Shown: positions 18,851 to 31,335, counted from the stretch's first letter. The stretch is 64,000 bases of DNA from Wyeomyia smithii (GCF_029784165.1 NC_073696.1:185172998-185236997); one strand, 5' to 3'. The notes: generated from the letters alone by a model not told the origin. Program-made: numbers and translations.

Positions 18851-21631
18851 AGAAAATAGTCGTTTGTTTTCCACCTCTCTTCTTCATTAGAGCGAAAACG
18901 CTTTTTAGAGAGCATTATTTTCAACCGGGGAAACTTCTCATTCGGCTTTGCTGAGCGTGGTGCATTGGTTGAAATGAGGCCATATGAATAAAGGAGTTTA
19001 CTCTTCTTCTCACATAAGATTCGCACGGGATGAGTAAAGCAAACGCTTTTATTCATACGGCTTATGGTTACGACCAAACTGAGACCAAACTAATGCTTAA
19101 GAACATGTTTTATAATAATTTTCATGCCATTTTTTAGCTTGAACAGTATTTTTCCCATCAGAAGGCAATGATGAATGAAATTCACTTTTTTTTTCATGGT
19201 AACCAAAATAACAGAGAAATATCTTGAGAACGACTTAATAGCAATGTCATTTAGACAGCATTTTAGCTAAGGTTGGTACAATTGGGCAACCTTAAAGATT
19301 TTTAATTTGCAACGCCATCTTTATGTCAGACCAAAGACTTTTAAGCCCATTTGTAGAAGCCATAGTAAAAGCGCACTACCATATTGTTATCCTGTTTCGT
19401 TGAAGAGAGCATCGATGGAAATTAAACGAACATAGTTCAATCGTCGTTTTATCTTGAACTGTACAACTCACGATCTGAAAAGTTACGACTAAACTTTAGT
19501 TCTCTCAATTCTTAATGAAATATGCATGGTTTCTTGGTGAAAACATATATATAATTAAACCACACCCGCTCTGAGAAGCATGAGAAACAAGCGACCCATG
19601 TTGCGTTTTTCTCTCATAACGGCGCCTCGCAGAAAGAGAAATGATAGCAACAGAAGAATAGTTGAGAGCGCCGTAAGCGAAAGTGATTTTTTTCATGTCT
19701 GAAAGAGAGTGAGGCCACTGCCATACTAATGGCTTTTGAACCATTGTGCCTTGCTTGAAACTTCCTGTGTAAAAAAGTATCGGTTCCATTGAATTTTTTC
19801 ATTAGAACGACTCAATTGTGACGTCTAATAAATTTCAGAATTATTATCGCTCCTTTCATTTGTCCATATGTATTACAAAATTTATCAAGTGTGATATTAA
19901 GTATAAAAATACGCAGAACAGCCAAGGAATGAGTTAATTCACAACGTTGCTCATTCATCTGACCAAGCTATAGCAAAGAGTAATCGAAAACTATCACTTT
20001 GAAGTGTTTCAAATTATTTTGGTTACACTTGTTTGTAAACTGGATTAAGTTTTCACTTTTTCTGTTTTTGATCTCACTTACATCACTGCTTCCGATGAGT
20101 GACGACTTCAATCCTAATTGTGAGAGCTCTGTTGGTTTGGAGAAACGAATAAGTCGAGTCCGACAGACAAAATGATGAAGCAATTGAGCTAGACCTTAAC
20201 GAGCAGTGAGTTATGATATATCTCGTTGTGGATCGTTTGGCTTACTTAGTAACATCTGACAAATTTGTTCCTTTTTCGCTATCCACTTCCAATCATTTCT
20301 TTTCAGTACCTACCGGTTAGTTTGTAATCAAAGAAAGAAGCAACTTAGTTTAGTTCATGATTGCTGCAGATGTCCGGTTCCCGAGGAGGTGGCAAGATTC
20401 TCAATTAAGTTGTAACCACCTGTCGGACCGATAGTGAAAGTCAAATCGAACAGTTGGTCAAAATTTCGAACGCATATGCTGTCGAGTTAATCACCTAACC
20501 CTCTCTGCGAATGTCACCTTGTGATAACTTCAAATAGATAACTTTCAAAAACTTTGGCCTCGAATGTGGACTTTGTGGGGCTTCGAAGCGTATGCGAACC
20601 CTCGTTATTTCTAAACCGAACGAAAAGCACTGTTGAATAATAAATTACATAGCCCCTCACAATACATCCAATCAAGAAAACGCTAGGGTGGAGAAAGGCG
20701 TTACTGTGGAATATCTATTTCATGAGACATTGCGTACATAATTCATTCGATTAAAATTGACTGCTGTTGGCTTTAAATTTCCATTCCCCATTTTACGTTT
20801 TATATTTTTCCCGGCTCACTATGAAGTGCGGCAGAAGTGGAATGTTTCTCGAAATGAGGAGTTTGCCGGGGCTTAGAACAAATTTATTATATCTGACTGA
20901 TGATGTATCCCCAGTCGATATCCGCAGACAATATCTGAGGGGCTATATATTAGCTTATTATTACGTTGTCCTATTTACATTCTCAACTTTCAAGGGATAT
21001 CTGGAGGATTGGTTTACATCTCTGTTTTGATATTAATTACTCGTGCGTCTCGATTGTTTTCCTAGTAGGGCAAATTATTGCTGTTTGGTTTAGTTCTATC
21101 GTATTGGTATCTATTTATGTTTCCATTGAGGGTTTGAGTTTTATAACAACAAGATAATTAATCAATAAAAAGTTCCAATTGGAATTCACTGTTTTGCTTA
21201 AATCGTGCCGGAGATGCCGCCTGTAAATGTTTGTCACCATTTTAGCAATGGGCATCACGAGATTTTTCGCTCAATCACTAATTCACTAATTCACGACGCT
21301 TAGTTCCAATTAGTGATTTTGCCAATATTAAAATTGGTCGGCGAATGTTTTTGCGTTGCTAGGACAATAACGTTCGAAACGCTAATCGCCAAATTTGCAG
21401 TGGGATGTATAGAAAAATATTCACAACAATGTTGTACACCAATGTAGACAAGTTTTTTGGCTCTCAAGATGTTTTGCTCGGTCACTGTTGAATTTATTTG
21501 GCATTGTCTGTTGTTGCTTTCTTCGCTAGACGACGATATGCCGCATTCTATACCAAAAAATGTTATTCAATAATATTTTTCGCGTAGTTTTTTGTAGTTG
21601 TGTTCTTCTCAAAGTATGAGAAAACGCTGAG
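18851..21631. other. No gene recognised
   Basis: About 2.8 kb of AT-rich DNA with only short open frames, none resembling a known protein. No clear terminal repeats were found by eye. Confidence 0.45.
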
Positions 21632-21853
21632 TTAAGGTGATACTGTTTAAGAACAAATAGTTGAATTTGAATTTTCGAAGGTACAAAACTCGAAAACAGT
21701 TAATGCGTCATTGTTCAAAACTCTACCTTATGTTGCATTGCCACAGAAAAAAAAATGAAGTAATGTTTTGACAGGTAACGCATTAACTATTTCTTCTGTA
21801 TCTTTGAAAATGTGAATTTGGCGATTGGTGGCTCCTACACGGTACCATCTTAA
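21632..21853. mobile_element. Palindromic non-autonomous element, 222 bp
   Basis: The left arm begins TTAAGGTGATACTGT. The right arm, reverse complemented, begins TTAAGATGGTACCGTG. Similarity continues through AATTTGAATTTTCGAAGGTAC versus AAATTCACATTTTCAAAGATAC to a shared AGTTAATGCGT near the centre. The whole sequence could fold into one hairpin. It is non-coding. Confidence 0.65.
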
Positions 21854-22984
21854 AGTGCACTGGGAAGAGAGTAACATTTGATAGCCGAAAAGGTTTGTAC
21901 GCTGTAAAAATCTTAACTAGCTCAATCATGTATCTCCGTGCAAAATAGATGTATGCCCTACAATTACAATACTGAAAATATTTTGTTTTTCAATAATGTA
22001 AAATGACAAAGCATGAGGGTCATTCCATTTCAAGTGTGCAAACAAGGAACATATGTGTCAATCACCTTCTCATAATTGGCTCAAAGTTTGGGGAATTTTT
22101 CATAAATTTCGCTATAAAAAAATCCCAGCTGTGGTACCGTTTCGACTGTCTCTCGCTCTTCGGGATCCTCTCCGTTTTTTTTCTTTTGCAATTTTTCGTC
22201 AAAACTCCTTATTTTTTTTAATTATGGCTATAATTGAAATAAACAGATACAATATTTTTGGAGGAAATTAGTCAAATAGTCCATAAAACTATCAATGCTG
22301 AGCGGCAGTGTAGCCAAATATGTTTTTAGTATTTGAAAATTAAATTGCCCTTATGAAATTTAGATACTTTGCACAAACAACACTTGTCATCTAGAAACGT
22401 TTTATACATTTTCAGTAGGGAATACTACAGTTTAACGTAGATATAAAAAATAGAAACGACGTTTAAGAATGCGCGTCGGAGAAACTATTAATGAGCTGAA
22501 ATAGCCCGTCCGCGAGTGCAGTAGATTTTAAACAGCAAGTCGGGAAATAATAAAAATAATAATACGAAAAAAAAAAACACTTACTCAGTAGTGTTAGCCC
22601 ATAAAAAATGGTGTGCTCCAGCTCTACGACAGAACGAAAATGATGAGACGATTATAATGGAACCTACAAGAAGGACGATGAGATACAACCACAGTGTATC
22701 ACAAAGAAGGAGTAGTCATTTGTGGAGAGTTGGAAAGTCTGGTGTCGATGGTCAAAAGAGGTTGGGTGCAGTACTTAAGAGAGGTATGGTTAGGCCCAAA
22801 CGAAAATTTTAACGACAGCTAGAACGATAACAAAACAGCGAATCGAGGCAGTTCAAGGTTGGGCCAGACACACGTAACTATAAGGAAAAAACCATTCCAC
22901 CATAACTTTAACACGAGGGTGAATGCCACGAAGCAACAAACAATACGGCGGAAATAGCAGGTGAAACGAATTGTGCCGGAAGTA
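21854..22984. other. No gene recognised
   Basis: AT-rich, with an A-run near 22565 and a 73-codon frame at 22591-22812 that matches nothing I know. Confidence 0.45.
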
Positions 22985-24054
22985 ACGTTTGCATTTAAAA
23001 AGATGGACTTTGTTAGGTAATTCTATTATCTCACTTGTAAAAAGATTCTACGCCCTTGCGAGCGACCTTCCGGCAGTTAACCGGACAATCGCCATGGCGG
23101 TCGAAAACATGCGTGTGGGCGTATTTTTGAGTTCTTTCTTTGTTTTATTCATTAATTCCCCTTCAGTTTTCGTGAAAAAATGTTGAAGTTGGTCTTACGC
23201 TTCAGGTTTGCCCAAAAATTCTCATTAGAACGCAGCCAACAAACGTTGGGCGGGACTACGACTTGGGTACCACATCGATATTTAGCCGCTCCATCTCCTA
23301 CAACGATCGCTTCGAGTAGTGTTTCGACGTCAGATCCCGCTAGAACACCGCGTCTTCGCCCTTATGGTATTACCTGATTAACGACGGTACTTCCGGCAGT
23401 CATTTCATACTATAAATTTCTCCGTTAATGACCAGACCGGAGTCAAAAAAACGACTTTGACATCCCCTTGTCGCTGATTGTCAGCTACAGTAGCATCTTC
23501 TTGAGCAACTTAGTGTGTGAAATGAACTTCACCTCGGAGCTGATTTCCTTCGTGGAGAAAGTAAAACACGAAGTGGCCTGCCAGTTGTTGCCATTATCTA
23601 GGGTGAGATAGGTCTCATCACCCCCACCACGTCACGATTTGCAGGGAAAATCGACTTGACCAGCTTATTCAGCCGCTGCTGCTGCGTCATTGCCTGTAGA
23701 TCTGGGACCAGTGGACGGGACTGCCGCTTCCTGACATGTATGTCTACCACCATGTTCACCAGGTACTTTTCCACTATTTGACTGGTGGCACCGACCTCCC
23801 GGTCAAGCGCACACAGCGCTGTAGCCACTCTTCCTTCGGTCTTCCTCTTCAGCATCCTTTGGAGCTTCTTGTCGCTCAGAGTCATCGGCTATCAGGAACC
23901 GGGCTTTCTTTCGATGCTCGGATTGTTGTCCAATAGTGCCAAAATGTAGAAAAAGTAGGAACGGGCGTATACGGCGTCCACAAAGTGCCACACTATGTCC
24001 GTTTTTGTCGCGTAAAAATCGGTAATTTTCGTCCAATTTTTTTAATGCAAACGT
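22985..24054 (-). mobile_element. Second Tc1/mariner transposon, 1070 bp, degenerate
   Basis: Inverted repeats: TAACGTTTGCATTTAAAAAG at 22983 onward, and AATGCAAACGTTATA at 24044 onward as its inverse, with TA immediately outside each end. It encloses a decayed minus-strand transposase. Its size is typical for a slightly deleted element of this superfamily. Confidence 0.8.
23190..24020 (-). pseudogene. IS630-Tc1-mariner transposase remnant
   Basis: The minus strand carries LSDKKLQRMLKRKTEGRVAT then REVGATSQIVEKYLVNM (a helix-turn-helix region, 23598-23885), followed by SRPLVPDLQAMTQQQRLNKL and FPANRDVVGVM. The first catalytic region is damaged: GDETY has decayed to EMR just before a stop. 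Further fragments in shifted frames give YLTLDNGNNWQ-like, SSEVKFISHTK-like and, near 23200, PPNVCWLRSNENFWANLKRK, matching the last catalytic block. Spacing cannot be measured reliably, but the block order resembles DD37E-type transposases. Confidence 0.75.
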
Positions 24055-24839
24055 TATACTAGGATGCTAAGAAGGAACAATTCCCGATATTAAATAAAGA
24101 AGAAAAGGAGAGTTTCAATACTAGATAGAACCTTGAAAAAACAAGTAAAATGAATAAAAGGTGTGCATAAACGCTGATATTGGAAACCCTGTATAGTAGG
24201 CCAAGACCATTGACTCGATTATGTAACGGAACTTCTGTCGCTCACAAATCTAATTGCCCAAAAGGCCTATAAGGACGGAAAGTAATTGACCAGGAGAGCA
24301 GCAGTATATGCACCAGGAACGAACATTACACTGCTTCTTAATCAGCTGACGAGAACCTCCTTACGGTCCGACAGGCCCCACGCGTTTTATTTTTCCCCGT
24401 CAGTCGACTCACAACGTTCATAGCATGGAAGTCCACTGATGACGGATGAAGACCAACCAGGAGCGGCAATTAAACGAACTTAGATTGACATACTCGAAAA
24501 CAAAAGTCGTTAAATTAATCTAGAGTTATGAGAATATGATTTCCACCTAAGGGCCAGTTTGATAGGAAATCTATCTCTTCAAAAAGTCAGAGAAAAGTGG
24601 GGGCGAATGCAACGGTATCCCCGTTTATCCGATTATCCCATAGGGTACCCTTACTTGTCTGAAGTATTCAGAATCCGGAAAAACACCGGTCTTGTATTGG
24701 ATGAAGAAATGCAAAAGATAGGCTTTTTGACTAAGTTAAACCGACACTCGAAAATAACACACTTTTGCGCAATGTTATTCTGAATTTGTTTTCATTTTTA
24801 GTTTAATAACACAGAGGCCATTTCTAACTCCAAAACGGT
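24055..24839. other. No gene recognised
   Basis: AT-rich. The 74-codon frame at 24559-24783 resembles nothing known to me. Confidence 0.45.
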
Positions 24840-25390
24840 GTCTTCCGGTTTCTGAATTAGAGGTAAAATCTGCCGAACACCGTCGATTGTGAGTATTTCC
24901 GGAATCGGAATGACGCACATAGACCTAAACGTAACTGCAGACACTTTTTTGAAATTCAAGATGGTGACTTCCGTTTTCCGGAAAACAGCCAAAATTGACC
25001 AAATGCCATCTCATATCGCTATGATATTCAGAGAACTAAAAACGACCAAAGAAGCCATTTTTAATTCAGAAATGGCGATATCCGGTTTCTGGAAGAGAAC
25101 CAAACATGACCGAATACCATCGAATATGGGTATTTCCGGATTCGGGATGATGCCCAGAGAACGGAAATCAATTGCCATTTTGGAATTTAAGGTGAGATTT
25201 TTGGACAATTCTGGCTGTTTTCCGGAAATCGGAGGTCACCGTCCAATATTTTAAAAGGGCGTCTGAAGTTGATTTCTGGTCTCTGGGTACCAAGTTGATT
25301 CTGGAAATACCCATATTCGATGGTATTCGGTCAATTTTGGTTGTTTTCCAGAAACCGGAAAAAAGAGAGAGATGTCACAGGTACCCCGTC
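24840..25390. repeat. Minisatellite with units of about 110-126 bp
   Basis: Degenerate units recur with CCGGTTTCTGGAA-type and GGTATTTCCGGATTCGG-type blocks (unit anchors at about 24844, 24970 and 25081). The last part (25270-25365) is in inverse orientation (GAAATACCCATATTCGATGG, TTTTCCAGAAACCGG). The 121-codon frame at 24889-25254 is a by-product of the repeat. A related unit, in the inverse orientation, lies at about 62520-62680. Confidence 0.7.
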
Positions 25391-25489
25391 GAGCACATAA
25401 CGGTTAACTTGATCTATAAGTCTTTTTCATATAAGTTTTTTCCAAAAACATTGAACAAAATAGATAGAAGAAAAATACCGCCTTATCAT

Positions 25490-25705
25490 ATGTTACAACT
25501 TTGTAGAAGAAAGTTTTTCTCTAGAATGTTACTATCGAGCTGCAGATCCAAATTTCCCCTTAAGCTCGTTCCCTATAACGATGTACTTGGCGTCTCCATC
25601 GATTCAACAGTAAAAGGAGGCGCACCATTAATGTTCGCATTGGAGTGGGTGGGAGCTTCGGTCGCGTAACTGAAATGGCTAGGGACACCTACATCCACAG
25701 GAATT
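25490..25705. repeat. Dispersed repeat, copy 1
   Basis: Begins ACAACTTTGTAGAAGAAAGT and contains TACTTGGCGTCTCCATCGAT then TCAACAGTAAAAGGAGGCGC and GGCTAGGGACACC. It matches 31118-31320 closely and 31590-31760 partly, all in the same orientation. Non-coding; family unknown. Confidence 0.75.
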
Positions 25706-26176
25706 TTTTGCGCTCAGTGTGTTAATTTTGCGTCAAGGCACAATGAGAACGGTACACATTTTGACAACCAACAGGCACATATAGAAAAAGCGAAAACGGA
25801 ATGACTATGAAAGAAGTGAGAAATATTTCAGAAATAGAGAACGTAAACAACACTTTGTGCTGCTTTTTGTGACACATTGTGTGAGAACAAAGAGCTTCAG
25901 TTTAAGCAGTTTGCATTAGGATGCGGGTGAAAAAAAAAACAGAGAAAAGGATCTAAGAAAGGTTTGTCAAATTTTATCAGCTGAAAGAAATTAATTTCGG
26001 AAAATAGAAGAAGAGAAGTAGACTAATGTACAAGGGCCATGTACATTTTTAAAAATTCATTCAAACATGACGTGGCGTGGACGTGTTTTTTAGGACATAT
26101 TACGCACGTCCAGACATGTTTCTGTCCCGGTATTTATATACAAGCGTTACATGCATTCACTACTGATACTGTTCAT
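25706..26176. other. No gene recognised
   Basis: AT-rich intervening sequence. Nothing seen. Confidence 0.45.
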
Positions 26177-26178
26177 TA

Positions 26179-26636
26179 GGGTGGTAATGACTTGTATGGA
26201 AAAAATTGTTCTTCGTCGCATTTGGAAGTTTGCTCTTCTAGGAGTCCGATTGAAAACATTTTTTGAGTAGACGAAACTTTCGAGCTTTATTGTTAAACGA
26301 AACTCGAAAGTTTAATTTTCCCATACGTTCCACTGGCCGCAGCTCAAGAATTTTCAATTCCAAGAAAGTCGATTGTTTTGAATTTTTGTTTTTGGATAAC
26401 ACCAGCCTCGGCGTTTCATGCTCTTCAAGACGTTTGGCATCAAACATTTTTTTTTATATTGACAATTTTATGAACTTCCTGTGCATTATTTTCATCGGCC
26501 AAAAAAATAATGCTTACGTGTTCCTGAAGTCCGATTAAGCTGAAGTTTAGTATGGGGACTTTCCTTCGAAGACGACTTATAACAAAATTCGCCCTACTTA
26601 TAACAAAATTCAAAAAGTCGATTTCTATTGCCACCC
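26179..26636. mobile_element. TA-flanked inverted-repeat element, 458 bp
   Basis: Ends TAGGGTGGTAAT (26177 onward) and ATTGCCACCCTA (to 26638) are inverses with TA on both sides, as for Tc1/mariner-type non-autonomous elements. The overlapping open frames on both strands (26238-26447, 26263-26538) look like by-products. A similar TTAGGGTGGGACAAAAAAT end is at about 62090. Confidence 0.65.
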
Positions 26637-27439
26637 TACTGTTTATGTACGAGATATATTGCTGCTATCTCCGAGAAGAAACCATTTTTTGAGTTGAAAT
26701 AAAACCCATTGAGCGGCACTAAAAATTAGTTCCAAGATTATTTCAGTAGGAGTCAAAGAAGTGCTAAAACCAAAAATAAATTTAATACAATAATTGTTAT
26801 AACAAATTGAACATACTGCGTAGAAAATGGAACAATTACACCGCATCAATACATCTAACATTAAGAGAGCCGCGTGAATGAATTACAAAAAAAAACAACA
26901 TAAACCAACATTAGCATACATATGCACGCGTTTGGCAAATCCAATAATCATTGCCCCAAGCAACACACGAAAAAAGGCACAATGTGCGGTGTCGCACATT
27001 TTGGCAAATGGATAAAGTGTACTCAGTCGTATATTACTTGGTGCGAATTTATTATTTTTGGCTCGAAGGAAATGCAAAAGATATCGGAAGTGGCACACGA
27101 GGTTTGATGGTAAATGTGTTGTGTACAAATTTGTGTGGCTCTGTCTGCACTGAGGTGAATTGCAGTCCTGCATGTGGCTTTTGATAACGAATTTCTTTAC
27201 TTTTCTCATATAAACCCAGCTTTCCTACAGTTTTATCAAAGTATGACATAATGATTAGAATACTTAAAAAACTGTACAATCAGCTGTGGTTCTGTCCAAC
27301 ATGTAATTATTCATGAATTTTTTATAAGCATTTATGATTATGCTTTCGTTAAGTTTATGGTGAACTGCGCTTCGATTTTCTCAATCTAATTTACATTTCG
27401 TAAAGTGACAAAGCTATTCTTTTGTGATTTTTACCTGCG
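26637..27439. other. No gene recognised
   Basis: AT-rich. Overlapping short frames at 26883-27279 occur on both strands and resemble no family I know. Confidence 0.45.
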
Positions 27440-27637
27440 TATAGTAAAGTGTACCTGTTAAATTACCCGAACGTTGTGAAATATCGTTGAATCACTAGTT
27501 TGCTGCCGCCAACGAGCAATTTAATTGTGTGGATTCTCCAGCCAAGTTGTACAGGCTACCTTGTTTTGTTTTGATAGTAAAACACATCTTTCGTCGAATT
27601 TTGCCGCTCTTTGCGCCACGAAGTGAATCAAAACAGA

Positions 27638-28096
27638 ATGGAAAAGAAACTGTGTGGAGAATGTAAACAAGCTGTTAATGATATCGAACCAATCCGATGT
27701 GGCTTCTGTGAAAACTGTTACCACATAAACCAACAATGCTGTGGTTTTAACAGTAGAGTGTGCAAGGATCTTTTCGCACTTGGCAAAATTATGTTCATTT
27801 GCCCGGAATGCAGAGAATTGCCGAACGGTCGTTCTATTAGCTCATATATAGCAGATATGCAACTACCACAGTTAGAGCAACCCGCACAAACTACGCATCT
27901 CAATGAACTGCCGGCTCAGGTTCAAAAACTCTTCGAGGTTGTTGACGGTTTAAGCAAAAAAATCGACAATTTCTCTCAAATATCGATGAATGGGAATTCT
28001 GCTCTCGGCACCCCATCTACCTCGTTTGCCACTCCTGTATGGCCCAACAAAAACATAAAGCGTCGCCGTTATCCGCATTTTCAACCGATCATTTGA
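27638..28096 (+). CDS. ORF1 with PHD-type zinc finger of the CR1-like element, truncated
   Basis: 152 codons from ATG 27638. Residues about 5-57 form a C4HC3-like finger: C..C (CGEC), C..C (CGFCENC), H, C..C (QQCCGF), then C..C (CPEC). This is like the plant-homeodomain fingers of CR1-group ORF1 proteins. A glutamine/leucine-rich stretch, a possible short coiled coil (VQKLFEVVDGLSKKIDNF) and a basic tail follow. It is probably cut short: the downstream reading joins abruptly to reverse transcriptase at about 28086, implying a large internal deletion. The role of these fingers in retrotransposition is not settled. Confidence 0.7.
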   Translation: MEKKLCGECKQAVNDIEPIRCGFCENCYHINQQCCGFNSRVCKDLFALGKIMFICPECRELPNGRSISSYIADMQLPQLEQPAQTTHLNELPAQVQKLFEVVDGLSKKIDNFSQISMNGNSALGTPSTSFATPVWPNKNIKRRRYPHFQPII

Positions 28097-29459
28097 GCAA
28101 GGAAAATTCCCGCAGATTTGGAAGCAGTCGCACATGTTTCCTGTGTTTATTTTTATTTATCGGGGCATTACCAGTCTTTCTGCCTCGTCTAAATTGTTTG
28201 AAATTGTGGTTAGCTCGAGAATCTTATCTTGTACGAAAAACTACATTTCTAGCGACCAACACGGGTTCATGCCGGGACGTTCTGTTACCACAAATCTTTT
28301 GGACTTCACTACGACTTGCATATCGCACATGGAGCAAAAGGCCCAGATTGACGTCATATACACTGATTTAAAGGCAGCTTTTGACCGAATCGATCACCGC
28401 ATACTTTTACGAAAGCTTTTGAGACTTGGTGCGTCGCAACAATTTGTTGGTTGGCTAAGATCCTACTTATGTGGTCGGACACTACGCGTGATGTTGAGCT
28501 CCTGTTCATCCTCCACGTTCTCCAATACATCTGGAATACCACAAGGTAGTAATATGGGGTCGCTCCTTTTCTTACTTTATTTTAACGATGTGACATTGCT
28601 ATTAAGTGCTGGATGTAAGCTGGTGTATGCTGATGATCTGAAGCTGTATTTGGCTGTGCGGACCATTGATGATTGTCGTGAGTTACAAAGACTGTTGGAT
28701 ATTTTTATTGTTAGTTGGTGCCGCAGAAACTGGCTCATAGTTAGTATTGCGAAATGTCAGATCATGACATTCCATCGTATTGCGAATCCTGTCCTGTTCG
28801 ACTATAAGATTGATGGTCATGTGATCGAAAGAGTGGATCGAGTAAACGACCTTGGTGTTTTGCTCGATGCCAAGCTCAACTTTAATCTGAACTGCTCATT
28901 TATCATTTCTAAGGCAACTCGACAACTCGGCTTCATTGGTAAAATAGGACGTGATTTTTATGATCCATACTGTTCGAAGGCGTTATACTGTTCACTCGTG
29001 AGACTAATATTAGAAAATGCGTGTTTGATTTGGTCTCCTTATCAGCTTAGTTGGACTCTGAGGATTGAACGAGTACAAAAAAGATTTATTCGCTTAGCAT
29101 TGAGAAATCTTCCCTGGCGTGATCCCGCTAACCTACCACCGTATTCCGAGCGGTGTCGCCTTATTGGCCTTGACACGCTTGAACGACGCAGGAGAATCCA
29201 GCAAGCCGGATTTGTGGCCAAGTTATTGAATGGCGAAATTGACTCACCGAGAACCCTATCTTTGCTGAATTTTCGCGCTCCGCAACGCTCACTAAGGTCC
29301 GCTGGATTGCTACAACCCAGAGTGCATCGCACAATGTTCGGTTACAATGAACCTGTCACTGCATGTGTTCGAGCATTCACTTCAGTTGAAGAGATCTTTG
29401 AATTCGGTGAACCGTCGAACAAATTCCTACGAAAAGTGACTATGTCTAATATTTTTTAA
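28086..29459 (+). pseudogene. Reverse transcriptase of the CR1-like element
   Basis: Open from ATG 28134 (441 codons). The match starts at GKFPQIWKQSHMFPV, where about 10 residues expected before YRGITSLSA are missing. The domain then runs: QHGFMPGRSVTTNLLDFT, VIYTDLKAAFDRID (motif A), GIPQGSNMGSLLFLLYFNDV (motif B), YADDLKLYL (motif C), VNDLGVLLDAKLNFN, ALYCSLVRLI and IWSPYQLSWTLRIERVQKR. The C-terminal end is PSNKFLRKVTMSNIF. Endonuclease and the first part of reverse transcriptase are deleted, so the element cannot be autonomous although this frame is open. Confidence 0.85.
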
Positions 29460-29639
29460 CTGACCATATAGAATAATATTAGGACCAATGTTTTATATGC
29501 TGACTCGAGGCAACCCAATGTATTTTGTTGAATTCAATGTTAGTTCGAAATGTTTGTAGTTTTATTATTGACAAATTGTAAATGCGTAATATTGCAAATG
29601 TTTAAAATTGTAAATGTATTCTTAACAAAAGATGATGGG

Positions 29640-29765
29640 GTTTTTATGCCTCCATGAGGATGGCCTCAAAAGGCTTTTTCCCCATCCACTAACTTTCATG
29701 GAGACCAATATGGTCAGATGAAAATAGATAATAAATAATAAATAATAATAATAAATGATTAATTG
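29640..29765 (+). other. 3' hairpin and AATAAT-type tail of the CR1-like element
   Basis: GATGGGG at 29634-29640 pairs with CCCCATC at about 29680-29686. The element ends in AATAATA-type repeats. In the CR1 group a short tandem tail replaces poly(A). Confidence 0.55.
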
Positions 29766-31115
29766 ACTTGCAAATAATACAACAAAAATGTGGTTACTCT
29801 AACTTTCACACTTTTCGAAATTTATAATATTTCGAATATTTCAATTTATTTCACTAACTTTTGACAACACTATGAAGAGCTTGCAGGAGAATGCTTGACA
29901 ACTTGGGGCATGTTCCATTGCTTTTGGTTTTACTTCTGAGACTTCAAGCGCTTTTCTCTTTGACATATTAGCCTTCTGCTTTGGAGCATATTGAACTTCG
30001 TTGTTGTGCGTCATGGTCACGGGTTTGTTTGGTGGCAATGATAATTTTACCAGAAATAACATTAAAATCGAGTATCTTAGAATTGACTTCGTCATTAACA
30101 TGCTCCCCTAGAGGAACTGTTCCATTATTCATCTCAGCCCATATATTCATCTTATACAACATAAAAACATAATTGAAAGAAGGAAAAACGCATATTTTTC
30201 AACTAAACCAATCTACTTATCCATGGAATAGATTCTTCTTAGTTCGCTTTAGATTTCTCATAAAGTAGAATCCTCAAAAACTCACTTAAAAGCTCCAAAT
30301 GTGATATTATAGTCGGGCATCTGCACTCGAAAACTCATTTTTTTCAATCACCTACCTCAGAAAATAAAATCCGCCCATTGTTCTATACGGCTACAACGGG
30401 ACTCGTTCAGCAGCCAACCAAGGTTTTTTCATCACTAGCGAACCTCTTTTTATTTCATTCACTAAACAAAATCACTCACTACACTAAGAATACTTCAATC
30501 TTCGAAATGTTCACCTCACATTTCCTAAGAGATGAATTTTTACAAATCCTAAATTTCAGCTGTATGTATTTTCATCTGTTTTCACTGCTTTGAAGAAAAT
30601 CAAAAGTTGCCAAATCAGTTGCTGTTAACACGAAAAATCATACTGAAAATGTTGAATTATTCCGACATAATTGACATAAATCGACAGCACTGCAGTGGTT
30701 ACCTAGGTTACCAATTTTGCACGGAAATAACTACAGCGGATAACTAGATAACCTACAACGACGGTCTGGTCTGATCAATATGGGGGCGTCGTGAGATGAA
30801 TAATTGAGCAGTGATCCAAGTTTTGAGATGGATATGGGAGTGTTGTGAAAAATGGTTTGTTTTACAAAATTCAGAATAAATCTAGCTAAGTTTACTTAAT
30901 ATACAATGCTGGGCGATTCCGCACCTAAGCATATTTTGTTTATTTGTTCAATGGTTTCGTGAAAATTTGGTGTTTAATCCGTGCATTATTCGTGAATATC
31001 GGATTAATGAGATGAATAATGGAACAAATACCCTACAATCATCTCACACGTTCAATGTCGCTTAAAAATGATCAGAAGTGTTGTAAATTGCGTAAATGCT
31101 GAACTGGTGCGTCCA
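29766..31115. other. No gene recognised; two weak minus-strand frames
   Basis: Minus-strand frames at 29841-30101 (86 codons) and 29968-30162 (64 codons) overlap in different frames. They could be one frameshifted sequence reading GEHVNDEVNSKILDFNVISG then KLSLPPNKPVTMTHNNEVQY, lysine-rich towards the end. I do not recognise it. The rest is AT-rich with no assignable content. Confidence 0.35.
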
Positions 31116-31117
31116 TA

Positions 31118-31335
31118 TGTAACAACTTTGTAGAAGAAAGTTTTTCTTTAGAATATTATTATCGAGCTCTTGATCCAAATTTCCCCCTAAGCTCGTTTCC
31201 TAGAATGATGTACTTGGCGTCTCCATCGATTCAACAGTGAAAGGAGGCGCACGGCTAACGTTCGCGTTGGGGTGCGTGAAAGCTTTTGTCGCGTAAACGA
31301 AACGGCTAGGGACACCAAAATTCACAGTAATGGTT
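31118..31335. repeat. Dispersed repeat, copy 2
   Basis: ACAACTTTGTAGAAGAAAGT, GATGTACTTGGCGTCTCCAT and GGCTAGGGACACC match 25490-25705 almost throughout. Confidence 0.75.

Larger units (their letters stand above)
27440..29765 (+). mobile_element. CR1-like non-LTR retrotransposon, internally deleted
   Basis: Contains a 5' UTR-like leader, a PHD-type ORF1 (27638-28096), then reverse transcriptase (about 28086-29459) with no endonuclease between them. No RNase H follows. The 3' end is not poly(A) but a short tandem tail (AATAAATAATAAATAATAAT at about 29731-29755), with a GATGGGG...CCCCATC hairpin upstream. PHD-bearing ORF1, absence of RNase H and a repeat tail fit the CR1 group. A jockey-group origin is the alternative. 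The exact 5' boundary is uncertain. Confidence 0.8.

Noticed and set aside
24889..25254. A 121-codon frame
   Set aside because: It is a by-product of the minisatellite. The opposite strand is open over the same units.
26883..27279. Overlapping frames on both strands (108, 77 and 75 codons)
   Set aside because: Mutually overlapping in several frames with no family similarity. Most likely chance.
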